In this document: piece by piece, positions 1 through 7,497 of the stretch
Position numbering within the stretch: position 1 is the first letter of the stretch
How the letters are laid out: every line of letters starts with the position of its first letter
Assembly (NCBI GenBank): GCA_023260315.1
Contig: JALQVQ010000207.1
Span: 1-8,124 of the forward strand
Source of the DNA: Burkholderiaceae bacterium
GTDB taxonomy: Bacteria > Pseudomonadota > Gammaproteobacteria > Burkholderiales > Burkholderiaceae_C
DNA: 8,124 nt
Direction of reading: 5' to 3'
Made by a program: the position numbers and the translations under genes
The notes under the pieces: generated by a model
Database searches by the model: none
What the model saw: the letters and a program-made list of their open reading frames with translations, nothing else
Told to the model about the DNA's origin: nothing

Positions 1-248
1 ATGCCGGTCACCTCAGCCACTTCCGTAAAGGCCTTCGCCTGGTTCACAGCGTTCTGACCTGTAGTTGCATCGATAACCAAAAGCACCTCGTTAATCTGTG
101 CCTGCTTTTCAACGGCCCTTCGAATCTTGCCCAATTCATCCATCAGGTCTTTCTTGTTTTGCAATCTGCCTGCGGTGTCAACAATTGCAATGTCAGAATC
201 GTTTTTTATAGCCAACTCGACGGTCTGGTATGCAACCGAGGCAGGATC
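1..248 (-). CDS. ftsY: FtsY (SRP receptor GTPase), internal fragment, truncated at both ends
   Basis: Reading the minus strand from 248 down to 3 gives 82 uninterrupted codons beginning D-P-A-S-V-A-Y. The GTPase G3 motif DTAGR is at fragment residues 24-28, followed by [11 protein letters not shown] and then [10 protein letters not shown] at about 59-68. FtsY, which docks ribosome-SRP complexes at the inner membrane, typically has N-K-x-x-L-M and D-A-T-T-G-Q-N; its paralogue Ffh usually has D-A-M-T-G-Q-D, so FtsY is preferred. The N-terminal half of the NG domain (P-loop) is missing on the junction side. The TKxD (G4) region would lie beyond base 1. Recognisable FtsY homology stops exactly at the GATC at 245-248. 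The minus frame stays open for a while into sdhB, but the residues there do not look like FtsY. Codon choice (AAA, ATA, ATT, GAT) is more AT-rich than in the rest of the window, which suggests another organism. The style recalls actinobacterial FtsY, but this is a guess. Confidence 0.85.
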
Positions 249-249
249 C
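244..249. other. Chimeric junction at a BamHI/Sau3AI site
   Basis: The hexamer GGATCC occupies 244-249. To its left the minus strand is FtsY-like up to the Asp codon made from GAT. To its right the plus strand is SdhB-like from the Ile codon ATC at 246-248. Both truncated proteins end within a few bases of this site. Genes in unrelated pathways, cut mid-domain, in opposite orientation and with different codon habits, meeting at a restriction site, are what a ligation of two Sau3AI/BamHI fragments produces. A natural rearrangement is possible but less likely, since no repeat, transposase or att-like sequence is seen at the joint. Confidence 0.75.
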
Positions 250-704
250 TGACCATCACGCTCAAACCGTTGCCTGGCTTGCCGGTGGTGCGTGACCTGA
301 TCGTGGACATGACACTGTTCTTTAAGCAGTACAACTCCATCAAGCCGTATTTGGTCAACAACTCGCAAGCACCAGACAAAGAGCGTTTGCAATCGCCCGT
401 TGAGCGCGATGAACTGAACGGTCTTTACGAGTGTATTTTGTGCGCCAGTTGTTCAACCAGCTGCCCAAGCTTCTGGTGGAACCCTGACAAGTTCGTTGGC
501 CCGGCTGGCCTGTTACAAGCCTATCGTTTCATCGCCGACAGCCGTGATGAGGCGACAGCGGAGCGCTTGGACAACCTGGAAGATCCCTATCGTTTGTTCC
601 GTTGCCATACGATCATGAATTGCGTCGATGTCTGCCCCAAGGGTTTAAACCCTACCAAGGCAATCGGCAAGATCAAAGAAATGATGGTTTTGCGCGCCGT
701 TTAA
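246..704 (+). CDS. sdhB: Succinate dehydrogenase iron-sulfur subunit, 5'-truncated
   Basis: This is the C-terminal 152 residues of SdhB, which passes electrons from SdhA-bound FAD to quinone in membrane complex II. The first recognisable segment is [16 protein letters not shown]. The cysteine run C-x2-C-x2-C-x3-C-P starts at base 432, inside [10 protein letters not shown] second set follows in [14 protein letters not shown]. By comparison with E. coli SdhB these seven cysteines are the ligands of the [4Fe-4S] and [3Fe-4S] clusters. The N-terminal ferredoxin domain with the [2Fe-2S] cysteines, roughly 85 residues, is absent because the sequence changes identity at the GATC at 245-248. The open frame reaches back to a TTG at 159, but those 29 codons are antisense to the FtsY fragment and are not SdhB. 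The gene ends 15 nt before sdhE, as expected for an sdhCDAB-sdhE operon. Confidence 0.95.
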   Translation: MLTITLKPLPGLPVVRDLIVDMTLFFKQYNSIKPYLVNNSQAPDKERLQSPVERDELNGLYECILCASCSTSCPSFWWNPDKFVGPAGLLQAYRFIADSRDEATAERLDNLEDPYRLFRCHTIMNCVDVCPKGLNPTKAIGKIKEMMVLRAV

Positions 705-719
705 ACGGTCGTTCAAACG

Positions 720-1004
720 ATGTCACAAAACAGCCCCCTCATCGGCGAACGCGACTTGAGTAAGCTCAAGTGGCGTTGCCGCAGGGGCTTGCTCGAAAAT
801 GACCTCTTCATCGAGCGCTTTTTCAAGCAATACGAAGCCTCGTTGACAGTTGATCAAGCGCAAGCTTTGACCGACTTAATGGATTTATCCGACAACGATT
901 TATTAGACCTGTTGCTGGCCCGTAAGGACCCCCAAGGCGCGTTAGCAACGGCTGACGTGCTTGCGCTTTTAAAGCAAATGCGAGCGACACATTCACTGAA
1001 ATAA
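720..1004 (+). CDS. sdhE: FAD assembly factor SdhE (succinate dehydrogenase flavinylation factor)
   Basis: This 94-residue protein matches the SdhE/YgfY/CptB (Sdh5-type) family in length and content. These small cytoplasmic helical proteins help attach FAD covalently to SdhA. The signature R-G-x-x-E appears as R-R-G-L-L-E-N-D-L at about residues 21-29. It is preceded by K-L-K-W-R-C and followed by F-I-E-R-F-F-K-Q-Y, the usual family layout. The later D-L-M-D-L-S-D-N-D-L-L-D-L-L region is also typical. The ATG at 720 lies 15 nt after the sdhB stop, with no strong Shine-Dalgarno sequence, so translation may depend on coupling to sdhB. The next gene, gltA, begins 12 nt downstream. The position between sdhB and gltA supports the assignment independently of the weakly conserved sequence. 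Confidence 0.92.
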   Translation: MSQNSPLIGERDLSKLKWRCRRGLLENDLFIERFFKQYEASLTVDQAQALTDLMDLSDNDLLDLLLARKDPQGALATADVLALLKQMRATHSLK

Positions 1005-1016
1005 GGAACCTCTGTC

Positions 1017-2327
1017 ATGAACCTGTCGGATAACAAAGCCACGCTGTCATTTAGCGACGGCAGCCCCAGCGTTGAAATGCCGGTTTACAGCGGTAGCGTC
1101 GGCCCAGACGTTATCGACATTCGTAAGCTTTACGGCCAAACGGGCATGTTCACCTATGACCCTGGCTTCTTATCGACTGCCGCTTGCCAGTCGACCATCA
1201 CCTACATCGACGGTGACAAGGGTGAGTTGCTCTACCGCGGCTACCCCATCGAACAGTTGGCGACGCAGTGCGATTATTTGGACACCTGCTACCTGCTGTT
1301 AAACGGCGAATTGCCAAACGTTCAGCAGAAGAAAGACTTCGATCACTTGGTGACCAGTCACACCATGGTCAACGACCAGATGCAGTATTTTTTGCGTGGT
1401 TTCCGCCGCGACGCGCACCCGATGGCCGTACTGACTGGGCTTGTTGGCGGCATGTCGGCTTTCTATCACGACAGCACAGACATCACCAACCCCGAGCATC
1501 GTCATATCGCGGCCATCCGCTTGATTGCCAAGATGCCAACGCTTGTCGCGATGGCTTACAAATACAAGATCGGCCAGCCTTACATCTATCCCAAAAACTC
1601 ACTGAGCTATGCAGGTAATTTCCTGCACATGATGTTTGCAACGCCCTGTGAAGAGTACAAGGTTAACCCCGTCCTCGAACGTGCACTCGATCGCATCTTC
1701 ATTTTGCATGCGGACCACGAGCAGAACGCATCGACATCAACGGTGCGCTTGTGCGGCTCATCAGGGACCAACCCGTTCGCAGCCATTGCAGCGGGTGTTG
1801 CCTGTTTGTGGGGTCCCGCCCACGGTGGTGCGAATGAGGCCTGCTTGAATATGTTGGAAGACATCCAGCGCATGGGCGGCGTCGCCAAAGTCGGCGAATT
1901 CATGGAACAAGTCAAAGATAAGAACTCAGGCGTTCGGTTGATGGGTTTTGGACATCGTGTTTACAAGAACTACGACCCGCGCGCGAAACTCATGCAAGAA
2001 ACTTGCAAAGAAGTGTTGCAAGAGATGGGGCTGGAAAACGACCCCCTGTTCAAGTTGGCGATGGCCCTTGAAAAGATCGCACTCGAGGACGAATACTTCG
2101 TTTCGCGCAAGCTGTATCCCAACGTGGACTTCTACTCAGGTATCGTCCAACGCGCAATCGGCATCCCCGTCAACCTCTTCACGGGTATCTTTGCGCTGGC
2201 ACGCACATCTGGCTGGATTGCACAGCTGAATGAAATGATTGGCGACCCCGAGTACAAGATCGGCCGCCCCCGCCAGCTGTTTACGGGCCCTGTCGCGCGT
2301 AACGTCAAGCCTGCGAACGAGCGCTAA
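1017..2327 (+). CDS. gltA: Citrate synthase, type II (hexameric, proteobacterial)
   Basis: The 436-residue product condenses oxaloacetate and acetyl-CoA to citrate in the TCA cycle. Family hallmarks are clear: H-A-D-H-E-Q-N at 231-237, [10 protein letters not shown] with catalytic His269, M-G-F-G-H-R-V-Y with His313, and D-F-Y-S-G-I-V with Asp371. These correspond to His264, His305 and Asp362 of the E. coli enzyme. Length and the N-terminal beta-rich segment (about 1-60) match the NADH-sensitive hexameric type II enzymes. A cysteine in A-T-P-C-E at 211 appears to align with Cys206, near the allosteric NADH site of E. coli GltA; NADH inhibition is therefore plausible but not proven. The start ATG has AAGGA at 1003-1007, nine bases upstream and overlapping the sdhE stop codon. 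The gene is the last of its transcription unit, followed by an intrinsic terminator. Confidence 0.98.
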   Translation: MNLSDNKATLSFSDGSPSVEMPVYSGSVGPDVIDIRKLYGQTGMFTYDPGFLSTAACQSTITYIDGDKGELLYRGYPIEQLATQCDYLDTCYLLLNGELPNVQQKKDFDHLVTSHTMVNDQMQYFLRGFRRDAHPMAVLTGLVGGMSAFYHDSTDITNPEHRHIAAIRLIAKMPTLVAMAYKYKIGQPYIYPKNSLSYAGNFLHMMFATPCEEYKVNPVLERALDRIFILHADHEQNASTSTVRLCGSSGTNPFAAIAAGVACLWGPAHGGANEACLNMLEDIQRMGGVAKVGEFMEQVKDKNSGVRLMGFGHRVYKNYDPRAKLMQETCKEVLQEMGLENDPLFKLAMALEKIALEDEYFVSRKLYPNVDFYSGIVQRAIGIPVNLFTGIFALARTSGWIAQLNEMIGDPEYKIGRPRQLFTGPVARNVKPANER

Positions 2328-2350
2328 GCAGCCGCATTCGTTGACACCCG

Positions 2351-2385
2351 AAGGCCTGCTGTTGTTCAAACAGCGGGCCTTTTTT
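2351..2385 (+). terminator. Rho-independent terminator after gltA
   Basis: A 13-bp stem is formed by AAGGCCTGCTGTT (2351-2363) and AACAGCGGGCCTT (2369-2381), with one T-G wobble pair and a 5-nt loop GTTCA. The second arm runs into a T tract (2380-2385). It begins 23 nt after the gltA stop and ends the sdh-gltA transcript. On the minus strand the same stem is not followed by a good T run, so it should serve the convergent bactofilin gene less well. Confidence 0.92.
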
Positions 2386-2397
2386 ATGCCTGCGGCG

Positions 2398-2844
2398 CTA
2401 CCGCGCTGCGTACTGTTTTGAGGTGACCTCGTGCATGACGGGTTGGGCTGGCATCGCATCGTTCGTGTGTAAGGCCATGGTGCCGGTGATCTGGGCGCCG
2501 ACATCAATGGACAACACGGTGGCAGACATGTGGCCGCCAAATATCGCGGAGCACTTGCAGGCGATCTGAGCTGCGGCGATCATGCGACCGTTGACGTGCC
2601 CTGCCAGGTCAATGCTGTCAGCGAAAACCGTTCCAGTCACACTGCCGGATTTGCCAATGGTCACCGCGCCAGAGGTTGCGATCACGTCTCCCACAACGGC
2701 GCCATCGATTCGCACCCACTGCGCATCAGTGCGTAAATCCCCTGTCAAAGCCAAGCCTTGGCTGATAAACGCCAAAGCGTCATCGGTTGACTTCGACCGG
2801 GATTCCTGTCCTCGGAACCAAGAATAAAGGCGAGTTTTCAGCAT
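2398..2844 (-). CDS. Bactofilin family cytoskeletal protein
   Basis: The 148-residue product looks like a bactofilin (DUF583), a protein that self-assembles into filaments used in cell shape, stalk or polar organisation. A short basic N-terminus (M-L-K-T-R-L-Y-S-W-F-R-G) precedes a core at about residues 25-124. The core shows the regular hydrophobic/Gly pattern of a right-handed beta-helix: I-S-Q-G-L-A-L-T-G-D-L, then V-R-I-D-G-A-V-V-G-D-V, V-T-I-G-K-S-G-S-V-T-G-T-V, A-G-H-V-N-G and V-G-A-Q-I-T-G-T-M. No signal peptide or membrane helix is evident. An in-frame TTG at 2877 would add 11 residues. The ATG at 2844 is preferred because GGGGA sits five bases upstream of it. The gene converges with gltA and diverges from leuC, so it is its own transcription unit. 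Its exact role in this organism cannot be told; no peptidase or cell-wall partner gene is adjacent. Confidence 0.82.
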   Translation of the reverse strand: MLKTRLYSWFRGQESRSKSTDDALAFISQGLALTGDLRTDAQWVRIDGAVVGDVIATSGAVTIGKSGSVTGTVFADSIDLAGHVNGRMIAAAQIACKCSAIFGGHMSATVLSIDVGAQITGTMALHTNDAMPAQPVMHEVTSKQYAAR

Positions 2845-2878
2845 ATTCGTCCCCACGCGGATTTTGCAAACGCCCAAT

Positions 2879-2985
2879 CTTAAGTTGAAATACTATTTTT
2901 GTACTATTTATTTCAAATAAATCACTTATTATTTGCTGTTAAAAAATACTTATTAATTCATTTTTTGAACAAATTAACCAAGGCC
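2879..2985. promoter_or_regulatory. AT-rich divergent promoter/operator region between bactofilin and leuC
   Basis: This stretch is far richer in A and T than anything else in the window and lies between divergent genes, so it probably holds both promoters. A perfect 8-bp inverted repeat, TTGAAATA (2885-2892) and TATTTCAA (2909-2916), has a 16-nt spacer. Each arm contains TTGAAA, a good -35 match on its own strand. On the minus strand TTGAAA (2916-2911) is followed after 15 nt by TAGTAT (2895-2890). On the plus strand TTGAAA (2885-2890) is followed after 16 nt by TTTATT (2907-2912). TACTATTT is directly repeated at 2891-2898 and 2902-2909, an 11-bp period. ACTTATTA occurs at 2924-2931 and 2948-2955. 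Promoter placement is inference; the repeats are seen directly. Confidence 0.5.
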
Positions 2986-3057
2986 TTCAGACGCGAATGG
3001 GCCGCCAGAACGTGCACCTGAGCGAATAAAATATTGGGTCCACATCGAGGAACTGCC

Positions 3058-4479
3058 ATGCAACGCACGCTTTACGACAAAATTTGGGACGAGCACGTCG
3101 TACACACGGAAGAGGACGGCACATCCGTTCTGTACATCGATCGCCATCTGGTTCACGAAGTGACCAGCCCCCAAGCGTTTGAGGGGCTTCGCCAGGCCAA
3201 TCGACCGTTGTGGCGCGCCAGCTCGATTGTGGCAACCGCCGATCACAACACCCCAACGACCGGTTGGGAAAAAGGCTACGACGGCATCACGGATCCGGTA
3301 TCCAAAGAGCAAATCGTCACACTCGACACCAACATGGCGGCCTTTGGCTCAGCCGCGTATTTCCCATTCATGTCGAAGCGCCAAGGTATCGTCCACGTGA
3401 TTGGCCCCGAGAACGGCGCAACACTGCCGGGCATGACCGTCGTCTGCGGCGACTCACACACCTCCACCCACGGCGCCTTCGGTGCATTGGCGCACGGCAT
3501 TGGCACGAGTGAGGTTGAGCATGTCATGGCGACCCAAACGTTGCTGGCAAAAAAAGCGAAAAACATGTTGGTGCGTGTTGACGGCGTACTCCCAATGGGA
3601 TGCACGGCGAAAGACGTGGTCCTGGCGATCATCGGCCGCATTGGTACGGCGGGCGGCACTGGCTACACCATCGAATTCGCAGGGACCGTCATCCAGTCGC
3701 TGTCAATTGAAGGGCGGATGACTGTTTGCAACATGGCGATCGAAGCCGGCGCGCGCGCTGGTTTGGTCGCCGTCGATGACAAAACCATCCAGTACGTCAA
3801 AGGGCGCCCATTCGCCCCAACGGGCCCAGAGTGGGTACAGGCTGAGGCGCACTGGCGGACCCTGAAGTCTGACCCACAGGCTCAGTTCGATGAAACCATC
3901 GTGATTGACGGCGCCGCCATCGTGCCGCAAGTCACCTGGGGTACATCACCGGAGATGGTAACGGGCATCACAGGACACGTTCCCGATCCAGAAAAGATCA
4001 AAGATCCCACCAAACGCGATGCCGCTGAGCGCGCGCTGGCTTACATGGGGCTTGAGCCCGGCAAGCCCATTGGCGATATTTTTGTCGACAAAGTCTTTAT
4101 CGGCTCTTGCACCAACAGCCGCATCGAGGACATGCGCGCTGCGGCAGCGGTTGTGAAAAAGTTGGGCCAACGCGTGGCACGCAACGTCAAAGTTGCCATG
4201 GTGGTACCCGGCTCAGGCTTGGTGAAAGCACAGGCGGAGCAAGAGGGATTGCACGAGATTTTCAAGGCAGCGGGCTTTGAATGGCGCGAGCCTGGCTGCT
4301 CCATGTGCTTGGCGATGAATGCCGATCGCCTTGAGCCCGGGGAGCGCTGCGCATCGACCAGTAACCGGAACTTTGAAGGCCGCCAGGGCGCGCAAGGACG
4401 GACGCATCTGGTGAGCCCTGCGATGGCTGCTGCCGCAGCTGTGATGGGCCATTTTGTCGATGTCAGAACCATCGCTTAA
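3058..4479 (+). CDS. leuC: 3-isopropylmalate dehydratase large subunit
   Basis: With LeuD this 473-residue aconitase-family protein converts 2-isopropylmalate to 3-isopropylmalate in leucine synthesis, using a [4Fe-4S] cluster. The cluster cysteines are visible: Cys351 in F-I-G-S-C-T-N-S-R, and Cys414 and Cys417 in P-G-C-S-M-C. Other family blocks are T-A-D-H-N-T-P-T near residue 60, [14 protein letters not shown] near 131, and N-R-N-F-E-G-R-Q-G near the end. The open frame extends upstream to a TTG at 3034. The ATG at 3058 is preferred because GAGGAA (3047-3052) lies five bases before it and the protein then starts [10 protein letters not shown] like other LeuC proteins. It is the first gene of the leuCDB-asd cluster and is probably driven from the AT-rich region upstream. 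No leucine-rich leader peptide was found. Confidence 0.98.
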   Translation: MQRTLYDKIWDEHVVHTEEDGTSVLYIDRHLVHEVTSPQAFEGLRQANRPLWRASSIVATADHNTPTTGWEKGYDGITDPVSKEQIVTLDTNMAAFGSAAYFPFMSKRQGIVHVIGPENGATLPGMTVVCGDSHTSTHGAFGALAHGIGTSEVEHVMATQTLLAKKAKNMLVRVDGVLPMGCTAKDVVLAIIGRIGTAGGTGYTIEFAGTVIQSLSIEGRMTVCNMAIEAGARAGLVAVDDKTIQYVKGRPFAPTGPEWVQAEAHWRTLKSDPQAQFDETIVIDGAAIVPQVTWGTSPEMVTGITGHVPDPEKIKDPTKRDAAERALAYMGLEPGKPIGDIFVDKVFIGSCTNSRIEDMRAAAAVVKKLGQRVARNVKVAMVVPGSGLVKAQAEQEGLHEIFKAAGFEWREPGCSMCLAMNADRLEPGERCASTSNRNFEGRQGAQGRTHLVSPAMAAAAAVMGHFVDVRTIA

Positions 4480-4500
4480 CGCAGAACAGAGTCAAACAAG

Positions 4501-5160
4501 ATGCAAAAATTCAATGTACATACGGGTGTCGTCGCCCCCATGGACCGTGAGAATGTTGACACGGATGCCATCATTCCAAAGCAGTTCCTCAAGTCCATTC
4601 GAAAGACTGGTTTTGGCCCCAATCTCTTTGACGAGTGGCGCTACCTCGATGCTGGTTTCCCAGGCCAAGACCCCGAAAGCCGGCAACCAAACCCTGACTT
4701 CGTTCTGAACCAACCCCGCTATCAAGGCGCCTCCGTCTTATTGGCACGAAAAAATTTCGGCTGCGGCTCGTCCCGTGAGCACGCGCCTTGGGCGATTGAC
4801 CAATATGGGTTTCGGGCCGTTCTGGCCCCGAGCTTTGCCGACATTTTTTTCAACAACTGTTTCAAAAACGGTTTGTTACCCATCGTGTTGCCCGAGGCGA
4901 TCATCGCTAAGTTGTTCGATGAAACACATGCATTCCCAGGCTTTGAACTCACCATTGATCTGCCCGAGCAGGTGATTCGTGGCAGCCAGATGGGCGATAT
5001 CCCCTTTGACGTGCAAGCTTTCCGCAAACACTGCCTGGTCAATGGCTTGGACGATATCGGTCTGACGCTGTTACACAAAGACAAGATCAAAGCCTTTGAG
5101 GCACAGCGGCTGGCACGCATGCCATGGCTTGATCACAAAATGCCTAACAGCTCGATTTAA
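4501..5160 (+). CDS. leuD: 3-isopropylmalate dehydratase small subunit
   Basis: This 219-residue swivel-domain protein completes the isopropylmalate isomerase with LeuC. Family features include [13 protein letters not shown] near residues 18-30, [12 protein letters not shown] at 37-48, and the signature [15 protein letters not shown] at 85-99, where the Ser/Arg residues contact substrate carboxylates in this family. [13 protein letters not shown] follows. Length is normal for bacterial LeuD. The ATG lies 21 nt after leuC with only a weak ribosome-binding sequence, which fits translation within an operon. A 58-nt gap follows before leuB. Confidence 0.97.
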   Translation: MQKFNVHTGVVAPMDRENVDTDAIIPKQFLKSIRKTGFGPNLFDEWRYLDAGFPGQDPESRQPNPDFVLNQPRYQGASVLLARKNFGCGSSREHAPWAIDQYGFRAVLAPSFADIFFNNCFKNGLLPIVLPEAIIAKLFDETHAFPGFELTIDLPEQVIRGSQMGDIPFDVQAFRKHCLVNGLDDIGLTLLHKDKIKAFEAQRLARMPWLDHKMPNSSI

Positions 5161-5218
5161 ACAACAACCCACTGCGCAGCCCACGGTTTGCGCCCACCCT
5201 GAGTAATAGGCTTAACGC

Positions 5219-6295
5219 ATGGCAAAAATTGCAATTCTTCCCGGTGATGGCATCGGCCCCGAAATCATTGACGAAGCTGTCAAAGTTTTAAACGTTCTTG
5301 ACCTGCCGCTAGAAATGGCGTCGGCGCCGGTCGGCGGTGCTGGCTATGAGGCAAGCGGTCACCCGCTGCCAGACGCCACCCTGGCGCTGGCAAAAGAGAG
5401 CGATGCCATTTTGTTTGGCGCGGTGGGGGACTGGAAATACGACACGCTTGATCGTCCGCTTCGGCCCGAGCAAGCGATCCTGGGCCTGCGCAAGGCACTG
5501 GGCCTGTTCGCCAATTTCCGTCCAGCCATCTGCTACGAACAATTGACCCATGCCTCGAGCCTCAAACCAGAATTGGTGGCTGGCTTAGACATTTTGATCA
5601 TCCGCGAATTGACCGGGGATATTTATTTTGGTCAGCCACGGGGACGTCGGGTCGCAAGCGATGGCCACTTTCCTGGCGCTGAAGAGGCCTTCGATACGAT
5701 GCGCTACTCACGCCCAGAGATCGAGCGTATCGCGCACGTTGCCTTCCAAGCGGCACGCAAGCGTCAGGGTCGGGTCACCAGCGTTGACAAAGCGAACGTG
5801 CTTGAAACGTTCCAGTTCTGGAAAGACGTCGTTACCGACGTCTCAAAAGATTACCCCGATGTGAAGCTTGATCACATGTACGTGGACAACGCGGCGATGC
5901 AATTGGTTAAGGAACCGAAACGCTTTGACGTGGTCGTCACTGGCAACATGTTCGGCGATATCTTGAGCGACGAGGCATCGATGCTAACCGGCTCAATCGG
6001 CATGCTGCCTTCAGCGAGCTTGAACACGCAGAACCAAGGCCTTTATGAACCCAGCCATGGCAGTGCCCCGGACATCGCCGGCAAGGGTGTTGCCAACCCA
6101 CTGGCTACGATCTTGTCCGCCGCGATGATGCTGCGTTACTCCCTGAATGATGCGGCCACCGCAGATCGGATTGAAAACGCCGTAAAGGACGTCTTGTCGC
6201 AAGGTCTTCGCACACCCGACATCTACAGCGAAGGCACCCGCAAAGTCGGCACCGCTGAAATGGGCGACGCCGTCGTTGCGGCCTTAAAGAAATAA
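5219..6295 (+). CDS. leuB: 3-isopropylmalate dehydrogenase
   Basis: The 358-residue enzyme oxidatively decarboxylates 3-isopropylmalate with NAD+ to 2-oxoisocaproate, the step after LeuCD. The N-terminus [11 protein letters not shown] is the usual nucleotide-domain start. Substrate and catalytic features are [10 protein letters not shown] with Tyr136, V-D-K-A-N-V-L-E with Lys191, and the metal-binding acids Asp223 (Y-V-D-N-A-A), Asp247 and Asp251 (G-D-I-L-S-D-E). The NAD-binding [14 protein letters not shown] loop lies at about 281-294. The Leu-type [10 protein letters not shown] sequence separates it from isocitrate and tartrate dehydrogenases of the same superfamily. The ATG is preceded by ATAGG (5206-5210), eight bases upstream. 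It belongs to the leuCDB-asd cluster and ends 25 nt before asd. Confidence 0.98.
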   Translation: MAKIAILPGDGIGPEIIDEAVKVLNVLDLPLEMASAPVGGAGYEASGHPLPDATLALAKESDAILFGAVGDWKYDTLDRPLRPEQAILGLRKALGLFANFRPAICYEQLTHASSLKPELVAGLDILIIRELTGDIYFGQPRGRRVASDGHFPGAEEAFDTMRYSRPEIERIAHVAFQAARKRQGRVTSVDKANVLETFQFWKDVVTDVSKDYPDVKLDHMYVDNAAMQLVKEPKRFDVVVTGNMFGDILSDEASMLTGSIGMLPSASLNTQNQGLYEPSHGSAPDIAGKGVANPLATILSAAMMLRYSLNDAATADRIENAVKDVLSQGLRTPDIYSEGTRKVGTAEMGDAVVAALKK

Positions 6296-6320
6296 AACCA
6301 AACGCTTAGAAAGTAATTAA

Positions 6321-7475
6321 ATGGCTTCAAATAAACCATTGGTCTCTGGAAACTTGGTCGGCCTCGTTGGCTGGCGAGGAATGGTTGGCTCCGTCCTGAT
6401 GGATCGGATGGCGGCAGAGGGTGACTTTGACCTCATTGAACCGGTCTTCTTTTCAACGTCGAATGCCGGCGGCGCTGCACCTTCATGGGCAAAAAATGAG
6501 ACCACCCTCCAAGACGCCTACGACATCGACGCATTGAAGCGATGCGATGTCATCCTGACTGCTCAAGGGGGTGACTACACAACCGCTGTCTTTGAAAAAT
6601 TGCGTGCAACCGGCTGGAGCGGGCACTGGATTGACGCGGCTTCAACGTTGCGGATGTCCGCTGACGCGGTGATCGTGTTGGATCCCGTCAATATGAACGT
6701 CATAGCCGACGCCGCTGCCAAGGGCGGCAAAAACTGGATTGGCGGCAACTGCACGGTTAGCTGCATGTTGATGGGCGTTGGTGCCCTTTACAAAGCTGGG
6801 TTGGTTGAATGGATGAGTACCCAAACCTACCAAGCAGCCTCAGGCGGCGGCGCCCAACACATGCGCGAGTTGTTGACGCAATACGGCACCATCAACCAAG
6901 CCGTCAAACACTTGCTTGATGACCCAAAGAGCGCGATCCTAGAAATCGATCGGCAAGTGGTTGAGACCCAGCGCGGCCTGAGTGCCGATGAGACAGCCAA
7001 CTTCGCTGTTCCGCTGGGCGGCTCACTGATTCCGTGGATCGACAAAGACCTTGGTAACGGTATGTCGAAGGAAGAATGGAAAGGCATGGCGGAAACCAAC
7101 AAGATTTTGGGGCTGGGCCCCGACTTCGGCTCCTCGGCCATCCCTGTTGACGGTTTCTGTGTTCGGATTGGTGCCATGCGTTGTCACAGCCAAGCCCTCA
7201 CATTCAAGCTCAAAAAAGACGTGCCGCTGGCTGACATTGAAGCCATGATCGCCAACGACAACCCATGGGCCACCGTTGTACCCAACACCCGCGAGGCAAC
7301 CATCACCGACTTGACGCCTGTTAAGGTGACTGGCACCATGAATATTCCAGTTGGCCGGATTCGCAAGTTGGCCATGGGTCCCGAGTACGTGGGCGCATTT
7401 ACGGTCGGTGACCAGTTGTTATGGGGCGCTGCTGAACCCCTGCGACGCATGCTGCGTATTTTGTTAACCCACTGA
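6321..7475 (+). CDS. asd: Aspartate-semialdehyde dehydrogenase
   Basis: The 384-residue enzyme reduces aspartyl phosphate to aspartate semialdehyde with NADPH, feeding lysine/diaminopimelate, threonine and methionine synthesis. The Rossmann start [15 protein letters not shown] begins at about residue 13. The nucleophile is Cys144 in I-G-G-N-C-T-V-S-C. The substrate-binding Arg282 and catalytic His289 lie in [12 protein letters not shown]. These equate to Cys135, Arg267 and His274 of E. coli Asd. The ATG at 6321 gives about nine residues more at the N-terminus than the E. coli enzyme. Only a weak purine stretch precedes it, and no better in-frame start is obvious. The sequence belongs to the Gram-negative (E. 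coli-like) Asd group. The position after leuB and before fimV is common in betaproteobacteria. Confidence 0.98.
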   Translation: MASNKPLVSGNLVGLVGWRGMVGSVLMDRMAAEGDFDLIEPVFFSTSNAGGAAPSWAKNETTLQDAYDIDALKRCDVILTAQGGDYTTAVFEKLRATGWSGHWIDAASTLRMSADAVIVLDPVNMNVIADAAAKGGKNWIGGNCTVSCMLMGVGALYKAGLVEWMSTQTYQAASGGGAQHMRELLTQYGTINQAVKHLLDDPKSAILEIDRQVVETQRGLSADETANFAVPLGGSLIPWIDKDLGNGMSKEEWKGMAETNKILGLGPDFGSSAIPVDGFCVRIGAMRCHSQALTFKLKKDVPLADIEAMIANDNPWATVVPNTREATITDLTPVKVTGTMNIPVGRIRKLAMGPEYVGAFTVGDQLLWGAAEPLRRMLRILLTH

Positions 7476-7497
7476 GTCCATACGTGACCGAAAAGCC

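Noticed and set aside
230..330. Minus-strand FtsY frame continuing across the junction into sdhB
   Set aside because: The frame is open there, but its residues do not resemble FtsY, while the plus strand matches SdhB closely. The openness is coincidental.
1299..1915. Minus-strand and alternative-frame open frames within gltA
   Set aside because: The whole interval is covered by the conserved citrate synthase frame with its catalytic residues in place.
2530..2827. Plus-strand open frames opposite the bactofilin gene
   Set aside because: They are antisense shadows of the minus-strand gene, which has a family pattern and a good ribosome-binding site; the plus-strand translations resemble nothing.
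2997..3029. Ten-codon mini-ORF upstream of leuC as a possible leucine leader peptide
   Set aside because: It contains a single Leu codon, has no clear ribosome-binding site, and no terminator/antiterminator pair follows it. It does not look like a leucine attenuator.
5161..5218. Repeated CCCAC motifs in the leuD-leuB gap as a possible control element
   Set aside because: The pentamers are short and irregularly spaced (12-13 nt), form no stable hairpin with a T tract, and could easily be chance.
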